A program made the translations under genes and the position numbers. The notes under the pieces are model-generated. The model saw only the letters and a list, made by a program, of their open reading frames with translations. It ran no database searches and was not told the origin of the DNA. A DNA stretch of 64,000 bases from Saccharothrix carnea (GTDB taxonomy: Bacteria; Actinomycetota; Actinomycetes; Mycobacteriales; Pseudonocardiaceae), in contig NZ_PYAX01000007.1 in NCBI RefSeq assembly GCF_003014735.1, forward strand, positions 62,001 through 126,000, in the 5' to 3' direction. Below, piece after piece: positions 56,236 through 64,000 of the stretch; the stretch's first letter is position 1; each line of letters begins with the position of its first letter.

Positions 56236-56550
56236 ATGACCATGTTCGACTCGTTCAACGTGAGCCCGGAGGAGATCCGGGCGCACGCGGGCACGGTCGA
56301 CCAGCTGACGCAGCGGATGCTCTCGGCCACCAAGACCGCTGACCCGTCGCTGTCGACCGAAGCCTTCGGCGTGTTCGGTTCGTTCCTGGCGCAGTTCCTG
56401 CTCAAGACGGCGGGTTCGTCCCAGGACATCCTCGGCCAGGCCACGGAGACCATCGCCGACATGTACCAGGGCCTCAAGGAGGTCGCCGACCTCTACGAGA
56501 ACGTCGACCTCGACAACGCGTTCGGCTTCAGCGGAAGGGCACGGGGATGA
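56236..56550 (+). CDS. EspC-like type VII secretion target
   Basis: A 104-aa (or 102-aa) helical-hairpin protein. FNVSPEEIRAHAGTVDQLTQRMLSATKTADPSLSTEAFGVFGSFLAQFLL is the DUF2580/EspC-like start; DQLTQRM and the C-terminal YENVDLDNAF fit the family. It carries no WxG but may pair with another helical partner as EspC-type proteins do. It overlaps the Gly-rich protein gene by 4 bp. No ESX core machinery is within the window. Confidence 0.8.
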   Translation: MTMFDSFNVSPEEIRAHAGTVDQLTQRMLSATKTADPSLSTEAFGVFGSFLAQFLLKTAGSSQDILGQATETIADMYQGLKEVADLYENVDLDNAFGFSGRARG

Positions 56551-58208
56551 ACGCGCAAGCCACCACTCAGGGCCGCGACCCCTCGCACTTGATCAGCGAC
56601 GTGCAGGGCACCGTCGCGGCGGTCGAGCGCGGCGACTGGGTCCAGGCCGGTCTGGGCATGGCCAACACCGCCATGGGCATCGTCGGCCTGGCCGCCAACC
56701 CGCTGTCGGGCTTCCTGTCCGCCGGGTTCAGCTGGGCCATCCAGCACGTCGACTTCCTGCGCCAGCCGTTCGACGCGCTGCTGGGCGACCCGCAGGCGAT
56801 CCAGAAGATGTCCGACAGCTGGGCGTCCGCGGCCAAGCAGATCGAGGGCATCGTCGCCGACTACCGGCGCACGTCGGTGGAGGAGACGCGGGGCTGGCGC
56901 GGCCGTTCCGCGGACGGGTACCGCGCGGCGAGCAAGAAGCACGCGGCCGGGCTGGAGACGCTGTCCAAGGCCACGCAGGGCATCTCGCGCGCGGCCAAGG
57001 GCGCGGGCGAGCTGGTGGCGACCGTGCGCAAGACCATCATGGACCTGATCAGCCAGGCCGTGTCCGAGATGGTCATGAAGATCATCCAGTGGCTGGCGGC
57101 ATCGTTCCTGACCTTCGGCGCGGCCATCGGCGCGGCGATCGCGGACATCGTGCAGATGGCGTGCAACTACGCCAAGAAGCTCGCCGACTTCCTGCAGAAG
57201 CTCGCCAACTCGCTCAAGAAGCTGATCGACCTGATCAAGTCGGTCGCGCAGATCGCCCAGACCGCCAAGCAGATCCTGCAGGCGATCACCGCGATGACGT
57301 CGTCCAACCGGGGTTCCGGTGGCGGTGGCGGCTCGGGGCCGAGGCTGTCGCGTGGCGGGCTCGGGCTCGACGAGCGGCAGCTCGACCAGATGGACCGGGG
57401 CGCGAACCAGCGGTACACCAACGACCCCGGCGGTTCGACCATCCCCTCGGGCGGTCCCAGCCCGATCGGTCCCGTGGTGAGCCGTCCGCCGTCGTTGGGC
57501 GGCGACGGTTCCGGGCCGGGCACGGGTGCGCCGGAGCCGGGCCGCGCCTACCCGGGTGGTCCGAGCGGTCCGGTGGTGAGCCGTCCGCCCACGGTCGGTG
57601 GCGGTTCGGGTGGTTCGGGCGGTCGGGGCGGTTCCGGTGGTTCGGGCGGCTCCGGCGGCGGGCACTGGGAGCCGGGCCGGTGGGTGCCGGACGGTTCGAA
57701 CACCGGGCGGGTCGCGCCGCTGCCTTCGTTGGGCGGCACGACGTACGCGACCGGTAGTGGCGCGCCTTCGGTGCCGACCATGCCGACCGTGCCCCCGGTC
57801 CGGCCGTTGGCGGCCGACCTGCCGGGCGGCGTGCCCTCGGGCGGCGGTGCCGGTGGTGGCGTCGGTGGCGGTGGCGGTGGCGGCTTCGCCGGTGGTGGCG
57901 GTGGCGGCTTCGCGGGCGGTTCCGGCGGTGGTGGTGCCGGTGGTGGTGCCACCCTCCAGGCCGGTGGCTCGTCCGGCGTGCTCGGCGCGCAGGGCGTGCC
58001 GGCCGGTGGTGCCCCTGGTGCCGGTGCGGCCGGTGCGGGCGGTGGACGTCCGGGTGCCGGTGGCGGCATGGGCATGATGGGCGCGCCGATGATGGGCGCA
58101 CCCGGCCAGGGCGGGGACGGCAAGGACCACCAGCGCAAGGTGCGGCTGGAGGGCGAGGCCCTGATCGAGGAGCCGCCGAAGGCCGCGAAGCCGATCATCG
58201 GCGAGTGA
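56547..58208 (+). CDS. Large WxG-containing, glycine-rich type VII secretion substrate candidate
   Basis: A 553-aa protein. Residues 1-250 are helical with a W-R-G motif (W117-G119, ETRGWRGRSADGYRAASKK) after a long helix, the hallmark of WXG100/EspB-like substrates, and long amphipathic helices (KLADFLQKLANSLKKLIDLIKS). From about 255 to 520 it is Gly/Ser/Pro-rich and disordered, with near-tandem blocks such as GGGGGFAGGGGGGFAGG and repeats of VVSRPP. It ends in a short charged segment (RKVRLEGEALIEEPPKAAKP). It resembles EspB in layout. Export by an ESX system elsewhere is inferred. Confidence 0.75.
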   Translation: MNAQATTQGRDPSHLISDVQGTVAAVERGDWVQAGLGMANTAMGIVGLAANPLSGFLSAGFSWAIQHVDFLRQPFDALLGDPQAIQKMSDSWASAAKQIEGIVADYRRTSVEETRGWRGRSADGYRAASKKHAAGLETLSKATQGISRAAKGAGELVATVRKTIMDLISQAVSEMVMKIIQWLAASFLTFGAAIGAAIADIVQMACNYAKKLADFLQKLANSLKKLIDLIKSVAQIAQTAKQILQAITAMTSSNRGSGGGGGSGPRLSRGGLGLDERQLDQMDRGANQRYTNDPGGSTIPSGGPSPIGPVVSRPPSLGGDGSGPGTGAPEPGRAYPGGPSGPVVSRPPTVGGGSGGSGGRGGSGGSGGSGGGHWEPGRWVPDGSNTGRVAPLPSLGGTTYATGSGAPSVPTMPTVPPVRPLAADLPGGVPSGGGAGGGVGGGGGGGFAGGGGGGFAGGSGGGGAGGGATLQAGGSSGVLGAQGVPAGGAPGAGAAGAGGGRPGAGGGMGMMGAPMMGAPGQGGDGKDHQRKVRLEGEALIEEPPKAAKPIIGE

Positions 58209-58222
58209 CCTGACAGACGCCG

Positions 58223-58249
58223 AAGGGGACCTCCGCGGAGGTCCCCTTT
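58223..58249 (+). terminator. Perfect-palindrome terminator after the type VII-like operon
   Basis: AAGGGGACCTCCG (58223-58235) is directly followed by its complement CGGAGGTCCCCTT (58236-58248), then TCGCG. It is 14 bp after the operon's last stop. Confidence 0.88.
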
Positions 58250-58263
58250 CGCGTGCCCGCGCC

Positions 58264-58424
58264 CGTTCCGAACGTTCAACTCGGGGTACCTGAACGCAGG
58301 ACACGCGCGGCGTGAAGGTACGACTCTCGCGGCGTGAAGGTACGACTCTCGCGTGTGTCCTACGTTCGGAACGCGTGTGTCCTACGTTCGGGACGGGTGA
58401 GTTGAACGTTCAGGACGTTCAGGT
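58264..58424. repeat. Second array of the 22-bp repeat family
   Basis: About seven units with 22-bp spacing, mixed in strand: CGGCGTGAAGGTACGACTCTCG twice (58308-58351), CGTGTGTCCTACGTTCGGAACG and a near copy, and GTGAGTTGAACGTTCAGGACG. The cores AACGTT and TACGTT match the array at 395-570. The last unit contributes the TGA stop codon of glpD. Confidence 0.85.
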
Positions 58425-59861
58425 GGTGGTCTGGGCGGCCAGTTCGGTGGCGACCTCGGCGGTGACGGCCGGTTCGGCGGCGGCGCGGTCGGCCGGGACC
58501 AGGCCGGTGCGGGTGCGGCGGTCGAGGACGTCGTCGGCGGTCAGGGCGCCCTCGTGGCGGACGGCCCAGGCGACCTCGCCGATCCGGGCGACGGCGGCGG
58601 CTTCCGCGCCGTAACGCGAGGTCAGCTCCGGTGGGCCGGTGAGCGGGCCCGCGCCGACCAGCGGGAGGCTCGCGGTGCGGGAGCGGGCGGTGGTGAGGCC
58701 CGTCGCGTCCACGGCGTCGGCGGCCATCCGGCGGTACGTGGTCAGCTTGCCGCCCACGACCGTGGTCACGCCGTCCGCGGTGAGCACGGCGTGCCGGCGG
58801 GACAGGTCGGCGCTGGGACCGGCGCCGGTGTCGAGCAGGGGCCGCAGGCCGGCGAACGAGCCCAGGACGTCGGCGGTGGTGAGATCGCGTTCGAGGACCG
58901 AGGAGGCGACGGTCAGCAGGAAGTCCACCTCGGACGGTGGCACGGTGGGCACGTCCGGGATCGGGCCGTCCACCGGCTCGTCGGTCAGTCCGATGTAGAC
59001 GCGGCCGTCGCGTTGGGGCAGGACCAGGGCGTAACGGTTGCGGGCGCCCGGGATCGGCACCGTGAGCGCCGTGTTCGACAGGCCGACCGTCGACGCGGCG
59101 AGGACCAGGTGCGAGCCGCGGGACGGGCGGAGCTTCACGTCCGGCACCAGGTCGCCCGCCCACACACCGGCGGCGTTCACCACCGCGCGCGCCTTGACGT
59201 GCAGGGACGCGCCGGTGAGCGTGTCGACCACCTGCGCGCCGCCGCCGGAGAGCGAAGTGGCACGGGCGCGGGTGATGATCCGGGCGCCGAGACCGGCGGC
59301 GGTCCGGGCCAGCGCCACGACCAGGCGGGCGTCGTCGACCAACTGGCCGTCGAAGCTCAGCAGCCCGCCACGCAGGTCCGCCCGTCGCAGACCGGGAGCC
59401 AGGGCCAGCGCCTCGACGGCGGGCACCCGTCGCGGACCCGGCAGCACGCGCGACGGCGTGCGGGCCAGCCGCCGCAACGCGTCACCCGCGCGCAGGCCGG
59501 TCATCACGACCGGGTCGTGCGCCCTGCCGTGCAACGGCACCAGCTGCGGCAGCGCCCGCACCAGGTGGGGCGCGGTGCGGGTCATCAGGATGCCCCGCTC
59601 CACCGCGCTCTCGTACGCCAGCCCGACCTCGCCCTGCGCCAGGTACCGCAGGCCGCCGTGGACGAGCTTGCTCGACCACCGCGACGTGCCGAACGCCAGG
59701 TCGTGCGCCTCCACCAGGCACACCGACAGGCCGCGCGAGGCGGCGTCGAGGGCGACACCGGCACCCGTGACGCCACCGCCGACCACCAGCAGGTCCACCG
59801 GTGACGACGTCAGGTGGTCGAGGTCGGCGCGGCGGCGCGCGGCGTTCAGCGACGTGTTCAC
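58419..59861 (-). CDS. glpD: FAD-dependent glycerol-3-phosphate dehydrogenase
   Basis: A 480-aa protein from GTG 59861. DLLVVGGGVTGAGVALDAASRGLSVCLVEAHDLAFGTSRWSSKLVHGGLRYL is the FAD-binding and glycerol-3-phosphate-binding start of GlpD. VNAAGVWAGDLV, LRPSRGSHLVL and VVGGKLTTYRRMAADAVD follow. It is shorter than E. coli GlpD and resembles mycobacterial GlpD1 (Rv2249c). It oxidises glycerol-3-phosphate to DHAP, feeding electrons to quinones. It overlaps the TetR gene; in mycobacteria glpD1, TetR and a flavoprotein also lie together. Confidence 0.92.
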   Translation of the reverse strand: MNTSLNAARRRADLDHLTSSPVDLLVVGGGVTGAGVALDAASRGLSVCLVEAHDLAFGTSRWSSKLVHGGLRYLAQGEVGLAYESAVERGILMTRTAPHLVRALPQLVPLHGRAHDPVVMTGLRAGDALRRLARTPSRVLPGPRRVPAVEALALAPGLRRADLRGGLLSFDGQLVDDARLVVALARTAAGLGARIITRARATSLSGGGAQVVDTLTGASLHVKARAVVNAAGVWAGDLVPDVKLRPSRGSHLVLAASTVGLSNTALTVPIPGARNRYALVLPQRDGRVYIGLTDEPVDGPIPDVPTVPPSEVDFLLTVASSVLERDLTTADVLGSFAGLRPLLDTGAGPSADLSRRHAVLTADGVTTVVGGKLTTYRRMAADAVDATGLTTARSRTASLPLVGAGPLTGPPELTSRYGAEAAAVARIGEVAWAVRHEGALTADDVLDRRTRTGLVPADRAAAEPAVTAEVATELAAQTTT

Positions 59862-60424
59862 GACAGCGCCCCGTCCAGGTAGGCGGCGAGCTCGGCCAGC
59901 AGCTCCTCGAAGTCCAGGTCCGTGGTCGCGGGCCGGATCGACAGCACCAGCGACTGCGTCGTCAGCAGCACCAGGCGGGCCTGGGCGGCGGCGGAGCCGG
60001 GCCGGATCGAGCCGTCCGCGTGGCCCTGCTCGACCTGCGCGACCAGGAACGCCTCGACCAGCTTCTGCGTGCTGCCCAGCCGGCGCACCAGGTAGGGCAG
60101 CATCAGCTCGGCGTCCAGGTCGAGCACGCGGCGCAGCAGCGGGTCGGCGGCCAGCAGCCGGATGCCCGCGATGGCCTGCGCCACGAGCCGCTGCCTGGCG
60201 TTGTCGCCGGTCACCTCGATCCGCTGGAGCAGCGCGGTGAACTCCCTGGTCATCAACGCCCGGACCAGCGTGCCCACGTCGGGGAACCGGCGGTAGAGCG
60301 TCATCCGGCTCACGCCGGCGCGTTTGGCGATGTCCGTCAGCGTGGTTCGGCGGACCCCGACCTCGACCACGCAGTCGCGGGCCGCGTCGAGGAGCGCGTC
60401 ATCACTGTGACGTTGAGACGTCAT
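59858..60424 (-). CDS. TetR-family regulator of the glpD locus
   Basis: A 188-aa protein: DDALLDAARDCVVEVGVRRTTLTDIAKRAGVSRMTLYRRFPDVGTLVRALM is the helix-turn-helix. ACTGTA at 60437-60432 on the opposite strand gives a minus-strand TACAGT -10, seven bases before ATG 60424. It ends in the glpD GTG (GTGA overlap) and is divergent from the flavoprotein gene across 16 bp, so it can control both. Counterpart of Rv2250c by gene order. Confidence 0.9.
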   Translation of the reverse strand: MTSQRHSDDALLDAARDCVVEVGVRRTTLTDIAKRAGVSRMTLYRRFPDVGTLVRALMTREFTALLQRIEVTGDNARQRLVAQAIAGIRLLAADPLLRRVLDLDAELMLPYLVRRLGSTQKLVEAFLVAQVEQGHADGSIRPGSAAAQARLVLLTTQSLVLSIRPATTDLDFEELLAELAAYLDGALS

Positions 60425-60433
60425 GTGTCACAC
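60408..60433. promoter_or_regulatory. Operator-like palindromes at the divergent tetR/flavoprotein promoters
   Basis: TGACGT-TGAG-ACGTCA (60408-60423) is a perfect 6-bp inverted repeat, partly within the tetR N-terminus, and GTGT-C-ACAC (60425-60433) a second palindrome over the likely promoters. They are suited to autoregulation. Confidence 0.55.
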
Positions 60434-60440
60434 TGTAGCG

Positions 60441-62078
60441 GTGACCGAGCGCATCGACCACACCCTCCGGGGCAGTTGGGCACCCACCACCGGCTCGCTC
60501 CCGCCGCACGCGCTGAAGTGGCTGCGCGAACGGACCGGGCTGGGTGACGTCCGCACCCCGGCGCGCACGCCGGACGTCCCCGGGTCGGCGTTGAGCGACG
60601 CCGCACGGGCCGCGTTGGACGCCGTCGTCGGCCCCGGCTACGTCCGGGTGGACCGCGACTCGCGGCTGGGACGCGCGGGTGGACTGTCCTATGTGGACCT
60701 CCTGCGGCAGCGCGGCGACGGCGAGCTCGCCGTGCCGGACGCGGTGGTGCTGCCCGCGTCACCCGAGCAGGTCGTCGAGGTGCTGAAGGCGTGCGCCGAG
60801 CACGACGTGGCCGTGGTGCCGTTCGGCGGCGGCACGTCGGTCGTCGGCGGCGTGAACGCGTGGCGCGGCGACAAGGCGGCGGTGATCGCGCTGGACCTGA
60901 ACCGGCTGGACAAGCTGGTCGAGGTCGACCCGGTGTCCCGCCTCGCCGTGCTCCAAGCCGGTCTGCCCGCACCGCGGGCGGAACGGCTGCTCGCCGCGCA
61001 CGGCCTGACCATCGGGCACGTGCCGCAGTCCTACGAGCGCGCCACCATCGGCGGGTTCGCCGCGACCAGGTCGGCCGGTCAGGCGTCCTCCGGCTACGGC
61101 CGGTTCGAGGACATGGTCGAGGGCGTGCGGCTGGCCACGCCGGTGGGCGAGTGGCGGCTGGGCAGCGCGCCCGCGTCCGCCGCCGGGCCGGACCTCAAGC
61201 AGCTCGTCGTCGGCAGCGAAGGCGTGTTCGGCGTCATCACGGAGGTCGTGCTGCGCGTGCGGCCCCGGCCGGAGGTCGAGCGGTACGAGGGTTTCGTGGT
61301 GGACGGCTGGGAACGCGGGTCGGACGTCGTGCGGCGCCTGGCGCAACGGCGGGTGCTGGCCGACGTGACCCGACTGTCCGATGTGGACGAGACCGAGGTG
61401 TCGCTGGCCCTGTCCGGCGGCTGGAAGGTCAACGCGCTCAAAGCGTACCTGCGCGCACGGGGTGTGCGGCAGCCGTGCCTGCTCGTCCTCGGCTGGCACG
61501 GCGCGTCCGACCGGGAGGTCGAGCGCAGGCGCGCGGACACGTTGCGCGGGCTGAAGCTGGTGTCCTTGGGCAAGGCGCTCGGCGAGAAGTGGCGGCACGG
61601 CCGGTTCAACGGACCGCGTCAGCGGGACGCGTTGATGGAGGTCGGCGTGTGCGTGGAGACGCTGGAGACGGCGACGCACTGGTCGAAGGTCTCCGAGTTG
61701 CGCGCGGCCGTGCGCTCGGCACTGGTCGACGCGCTCGGCGACTGCGTGGTCATGTGCCACATCTCGCACGCCTACGAAACCGGCGCCTCGCTGTACTTCA
61801 CCGCGTTGGCGGCACGGGACGCGGCCGACCCGATCGGCCAGTGGCAGGTCGCCAAGGCCGCCGCGAGCGAGGCCATCGCCGGGCTCGGCACGATCAGCCA
61901 CCACCACGCCGTCGGTGCCGACCACGCGCCGTACCTGGAGGCCGAGATCGGGGCGCTCGGGCTGGACGTGCTGGCGTCGGTGAAGCGGACGCTCGACCCG
62001 ACCGGCGTGCTCAACCCGGGCAAGCTCCTCGCTGGCGACTTCACCCCGGCCGGGCTAGCGTCGCCTGGTGACCGGTGA
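60441..62078 (+). CDS. FAD-linked oxidase, alkyldihydroxyacetonephosphate synthase-like
   Basis: A 545-aa protein from GTG 60441; ATG 60423 is an alternative. The FAD PP-loop VPFGGGTSVVGG and the substrate-side stretches TIGHVPQSYERATIGGFAATRSAGQASSGYGRFEDMV and GSEGVFGVITEVVLRVRP are typical of AgpS (PF01565, PF02913). The C-terminus holds HISHAYETGASLYFTALA and TISHHHAVGADHAPYLEAEIG. In eukaryotes this enzyme makes ether lipids from acyl-DHAP; here a role in glycerolipid or lactate oxidation is a guess. Rv2251 is its synteny counterpart beside glpD1. Confidence 0.87.
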   Translation: MTERIDHTLRGSWAPTTGSLPPHALKWLRERTGLGDVRTPARTPDVPGSALSDAARAALDAVVGPGYVRVDRDSRLGRAGGLSYVDLLRQRGDGELAVPDAVVLPASPEQVVEVLKACAEHDVAVVPFGGGTSVVGGVNAWRGDKAAVIALDLNRLDKLVEVDPVSRLAVLQAGLPAPRAERLLAAHGLTIGHVPQSYERATIGGFAATRSAGQASSGYGRFEDMVEGVRLATPVGEWRLGSAPASAAGPDLKQLVVGSEGVFGVITEVVLRVRPRPEVERYEGFVVDGWERGSDVVRRLAQRRVLADVTRLSDVDETEVSLALSGGWKVNALKAYLRARGVRQPCLLVLGWHGASDREVERRRADTLRGLKLVSLGKALGEKWRHGRFNGPRQRDALMEVGVCVETLETATHWSKVSELRAAVRSALVDALGDCVVMCHISHAYETGASLYFTALAARDAADPIGQWQVAKAAASEAIAGLGTISHHHAVGADHAPYLEAEIGALGLDVLASVKRTLDPTGVLNPGKLLAGDFTPAGLASPGDR

Positions 62079-63264
62079 CCTGCTGATCCGTTCCGTGCGG
62101 CCGTGGCCGAACACCCCGGGCGCACCCCTGGTCGACGTGCTCTGCGAGGGCGGGCGCGTCTCGGCGTTCGGCCGCGACCTCGACCCGCCGCCCGCCGCGC
62201 CGGTGGTGGACGGCCGGGGCGGCGTGCTGCTGCCCGCGTTCACCGACGCGCACGCGCACCTCGACTCCACCCGGCTCGGCCTGCCGTTCCGCCCGCACAG
62301 CGCGGGTGACGGGCTGGCCGAGCTGATCGACAACGACCGCCGCAACTGGCGTTCCGCCGAGGCTTCCGTCGCGGAACGGGCCACCCGGACACTCGGCCGC
62401 ACCATCGCGTCCGGCGCGACGCACGTGCGCAGCCACGCGCAGGTGGACGTCGACTCGGGACTGGAGAAGCTGGAAGGCGTGCTCGCCGCGCGGGAGGCGC
62501 ACGCCGGGCGGGCGCACGTCGAGGTGGTGGCGTTCCCGCAGTGCGGCATCCTGCGCGAGAAGGGCACCGCCGACCTGCTGGACGCGGCGCTGCGCGCGGG
62601 CGCGGACCTGATCGGCGGGCTCGACCCGGCAGGTTACGACCGCGACCCGGTGCGGCACCTGGACGTCGTGTTCGGGCTGGCGGAGAAGCACCAGCGCGGG
62701 GTGGACGTGCACCTGCACGACGCGGGCACGCTCGGCGCGTTCCAGGTGGACCTGATCTGCGACCGGGTGAACGCGCTCGGCATGCAAGGGCAGGTGACGA
62801 TCAGCCACGCGTTCGCCCTGTCCACTGTGGACGGTGATCGGCAGCAGAACCTGGTGGAACGACTGGCCGAGCACGACATCGCGGTCACCACGGTCGCGCC
62901 GGGCGTGCGGGAACCGCTGCCGCTGCGGCAGTTGCGGTGGGCCGGTGTGCGGGTCGGCCTCGGCCAGGACGGCATCCGCGACTACTGGTCGCCCTACGGC
63001 AACGGCGACATGCTCGACCGGACCTGGCAGTTGGCCTACCGCAGCGGTTTCCGCCGCGACGAGCTGGTCGAGATGTGCGTCGACGTCGCCACCCGCGGCG
63101 GTGCGGCCGTCCTGGGGCGCGTGCTGGGCCTGACCGAGGGCGCGCCCGCGGACCTGGTGGTGGTGCCGGGTGACACGGTGACCGCCGCCGTGATGGACCG
63201 CGCCCCGCGCACGCTGGTCGTGCACGAGGGGCGTGTGGTGGCCGCCGAGGGCCGGCTCGTCTGA
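62068..63264 (+). CDS. Amidohydrolase, cytosine-deaminase-like
   Basis: A 398-aa protein from GTG 62068, overlapping the flavoprotein by 11 bp. TAGCGT (62056-62061) is six bases upstream, so it may also have its own leaderless promoter. Metal and catalytic motifs: FTDAHAHLDSTRLGLPF, VDVHLHDAGTLGAFQ, TISHAFALST and GLGQDGIRDYWSPYGNGDML, all typical of the CodA/N-isopropylammelide branch. It deaminates a cytosine-like or triazine ring; exact substrate unknown. Confidence 0.87.
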   Translation: MTGDLLIRSVRPWPNTPGAPLVDVLCEGGRVSAFGRDLDPPPAAPVVDGRGGVLLPAFTDAHAHLDSTRLGLPFRPHSAGDGLAELIDNDRRNWRSAEASVAERATRTLGRTIASGATHVRSHAQVDVDSGLEKLEGVLAAREAHAGRAHVEVVAFPQCGILREKGTADLLDAALRAGADLIGGLDPAGYDRDPVRHLDVVFGLAEKHQRGVDVHLHDAGTLGAFQVDLICDRVNALGMQGQVTISHAFALSTVDGDRQQNLVERLAEHDIAVTTVAPGVREPLPLRQLRWAGVRVGLGQDGIRDYWSPYGNGDMLDRTWQLAYRSGFRRDELVEMCVDVATRGGAAVLGRVLGLTEGAPADLVVVPGDTVTAAVMDRAPRTLVVHEGRVVAAEGRLV

Positions 63265-63336
63265 GACCGCAGACGGTGGCCGCTGGTGCCGTGAGGCGCC
63301 CCGCCGAGCGCCGGCAGCCACGGGCACCCGCCGCGG

Positions 63337-64000
63337 TCAGGCGTGAGGTGAGTCGCGCAGCGCCGTCACGCCGCGGTAGGTGAAGCCGAGGCGCCCGTAG
63401 AGCACGATGGCGGCCTCGTTCGCCGCGTCGACCATCAACCCGCACGTGCCGCGCTCGGCCAGCAACGCGCTCACCACGAACGAGCAGACCCGCCGCGACA
63501 ACGACCGGCCGCGGTGGTCGGGGTGGGTGGCCACGCCGGCGACGAAGCCGACGTCCGGCGCGGCCCACGCGTCCGCCGCCACCGACACCAGCACGCCGTC
63601 CACGTGCACGCCCGCCCAGCGCGAGGGTCCAGGCTCGCGCGGCCACGCCCACGACTCGGGGTTGGCCTTGCGCAGCAGCGCCTCCACGTCGTCCCACTCG
63701 TCCTCGGCCAGCCACCGCGCGCCCGCGGGGGCGTCCAGCGAACCGCCGCGCTCCATCCACCCGAACGAGCCCCGCACCGGCCACCCCAGCTCCTCGGCCA
63801 CGGCGGTGGTCACCAGCGGCCGGACCTCTGGCCGCACGTGCGCCCGCAGCAGCACCGCCACGTCGTCCGCGGGCCCCGTCAGCACCAGCCGGTCGAACCG
63901 GTACAACCCGGGTGCCAGCACGCCCACCGCGGCACCGTGCGCCCACGCCGACCCGCTGCGGCCGGGCAGCAGCGCCTGCGCGGCCCACCTCACCAGCGGA
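63337..64000 (-). CDS. GNAT-family N-acetyltransferase (5' partial)
   Basis: The frame is open to the right edge, so the true start probably lies beyond 64000, although a GTG at 63993 would give 218 aa. The C-terminal half has VGFVAGVATHPDHRGRSLSRRVCSFVVSALLAE with the acetyl-CoA loop (V.T.P..RG.G; here RGRSLS), and ANEAAIVLYGRLGFTYRGV, the late motif of GNAT proteins. The N-terminal half is a variable domain. It transfers an acetyl group to an unknown amine. A 72-bp spacer divides it from the amidohydrolase. Confidence 0.85.
   Translation of the reverse strand, partial: PLVRWAAQALLPGRSGSAWAHGAAVGVLAPGLYRFDRLVLTGPADDVAVLLRAHVRPEVRPLVTTAVAEELGWPVRGSFGWMERGGSLDAPAGARWLAEDEWDDVEALLRKANPESWAWPREPGPSRWAGVHVDGVLVSVAADAWAAPDVGFVAGVATHPDHRGRSLSRRVCSFVVSALLAERGTCGLMVDAANEAAIVLYGRLGFTYRGVTALRDSPHA

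Noticed and set aside
56493-58304. Long antisense frame opposite the type VII-like genes
   Set aside because: It mirrors the Gly-rich repeats (Thr/Arg/Pro-rich translation) and has no start signal; the plus-strand genes have clear families and coupled starts.
63265-63336. Possible terminator after the cytosine-deaminase-like gene
   Set aside because: Only a 6-bp GACCGC/GCGGTC pairing over about 60 bp was visible, too weak against the high GC background.

Overview
The window is a 64 kb chromosomal stretch from a very GC-rich actinobacterium. GTG starts are frequent, stop/start codons often overlap by 4 bp, and many genes look leaderless. The gene order from the cold-shock gene at the left edge to the citrate synthase near 51.8 kb follows the Mycobacterium tuberculosis Rv0871-Rv0896 interval, recalled from general knowledge: cspB, DUF2771, MFS, DUF3027, DUF2530, MarR, TrmH, DUF2537, SepH, SerC, CitA, GltA2. 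The inserted genes (DUF397/XRE module, sacsin-like ATPase, photolyase, type VII-type substrates) point to Pseudonocardiales, perhaps near Saccharothrix, Lentzea or Actinosynnema. The genus is inference.

Layout. 0-8.2 kb: cold-shock protein, a 22-bp repeat array, a palindromic mini-element, a minus-strand operon (glutamine cyclotransferase, PLP enzyme, MFS, DUF2771 lipoprotein), then DUF3027 translationally coupled to a large Hsp90/sacsin-type ATPase. 8.2-16.5 kb: purine permease, MarR-MFS pair, FetB-like permease with an iron-box-like site over its stop codon, an ABC-F ATPase, and a spacer carrying repeats. 16.6-28.2 kb: GCS2-family ligase, TrmH methyltransferase, DUF2537, a heterodimeric ABC exporter, small membrane proteins, SepH, SerC and CitA. 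28.4-34.2 kb: urease operon ureABCFG-ureD without ureE, interrupted by an antisense secreted DUF4232 gene, then pdxH. 34.2-48.6 kb: accessory transporters and oxidoreductases, a WhiJ-like XRE/DUF397/small-protein module, a HEAT-repeat protein, a TetR/metallo-beta-lactamase operon, sugar and amidohydrolase enzymes, and an acyl-CoA dehydrogenase. 48.7-58.2 kb: TetR-PfkB operon, an RNA-structure candidate ahead of gltA, photolyase, a NatAB-type ABC exporter, and an orphan type VII-like cluster (YbaB-like, EspC-like, Gly-rich WxG protein). 58.2-64 kb: a second 22-bp repeat array, glpD-TetR opposite an alkyl-DHAP-synthase-like flavoprotein, a cytosine-deaminase-like amidohydrolase, and a GNAT gene cut by the window edge.

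Links between genes. Much of the window is core metabolism: two citrate synthases, serine synthesis, B6 oxidation, urease nitrogen supply and cell-division control through SepH. Regulatory modules are added on, several with visible palindromic operators (TetR at 45.3 kb, TetR at 48.65 kb, TetR at 60.42 kb). No tRNA, rRNA, CRISPR array, IS transposase, prophage or biosynthetic gene cluster was seen. The most distinctive signals are non-coding: two dispersed repeat families, a palindromic mini-element, an iron-box promoter with a possible short transcript, and an 88-nt multibranch structure upstream of gltA.
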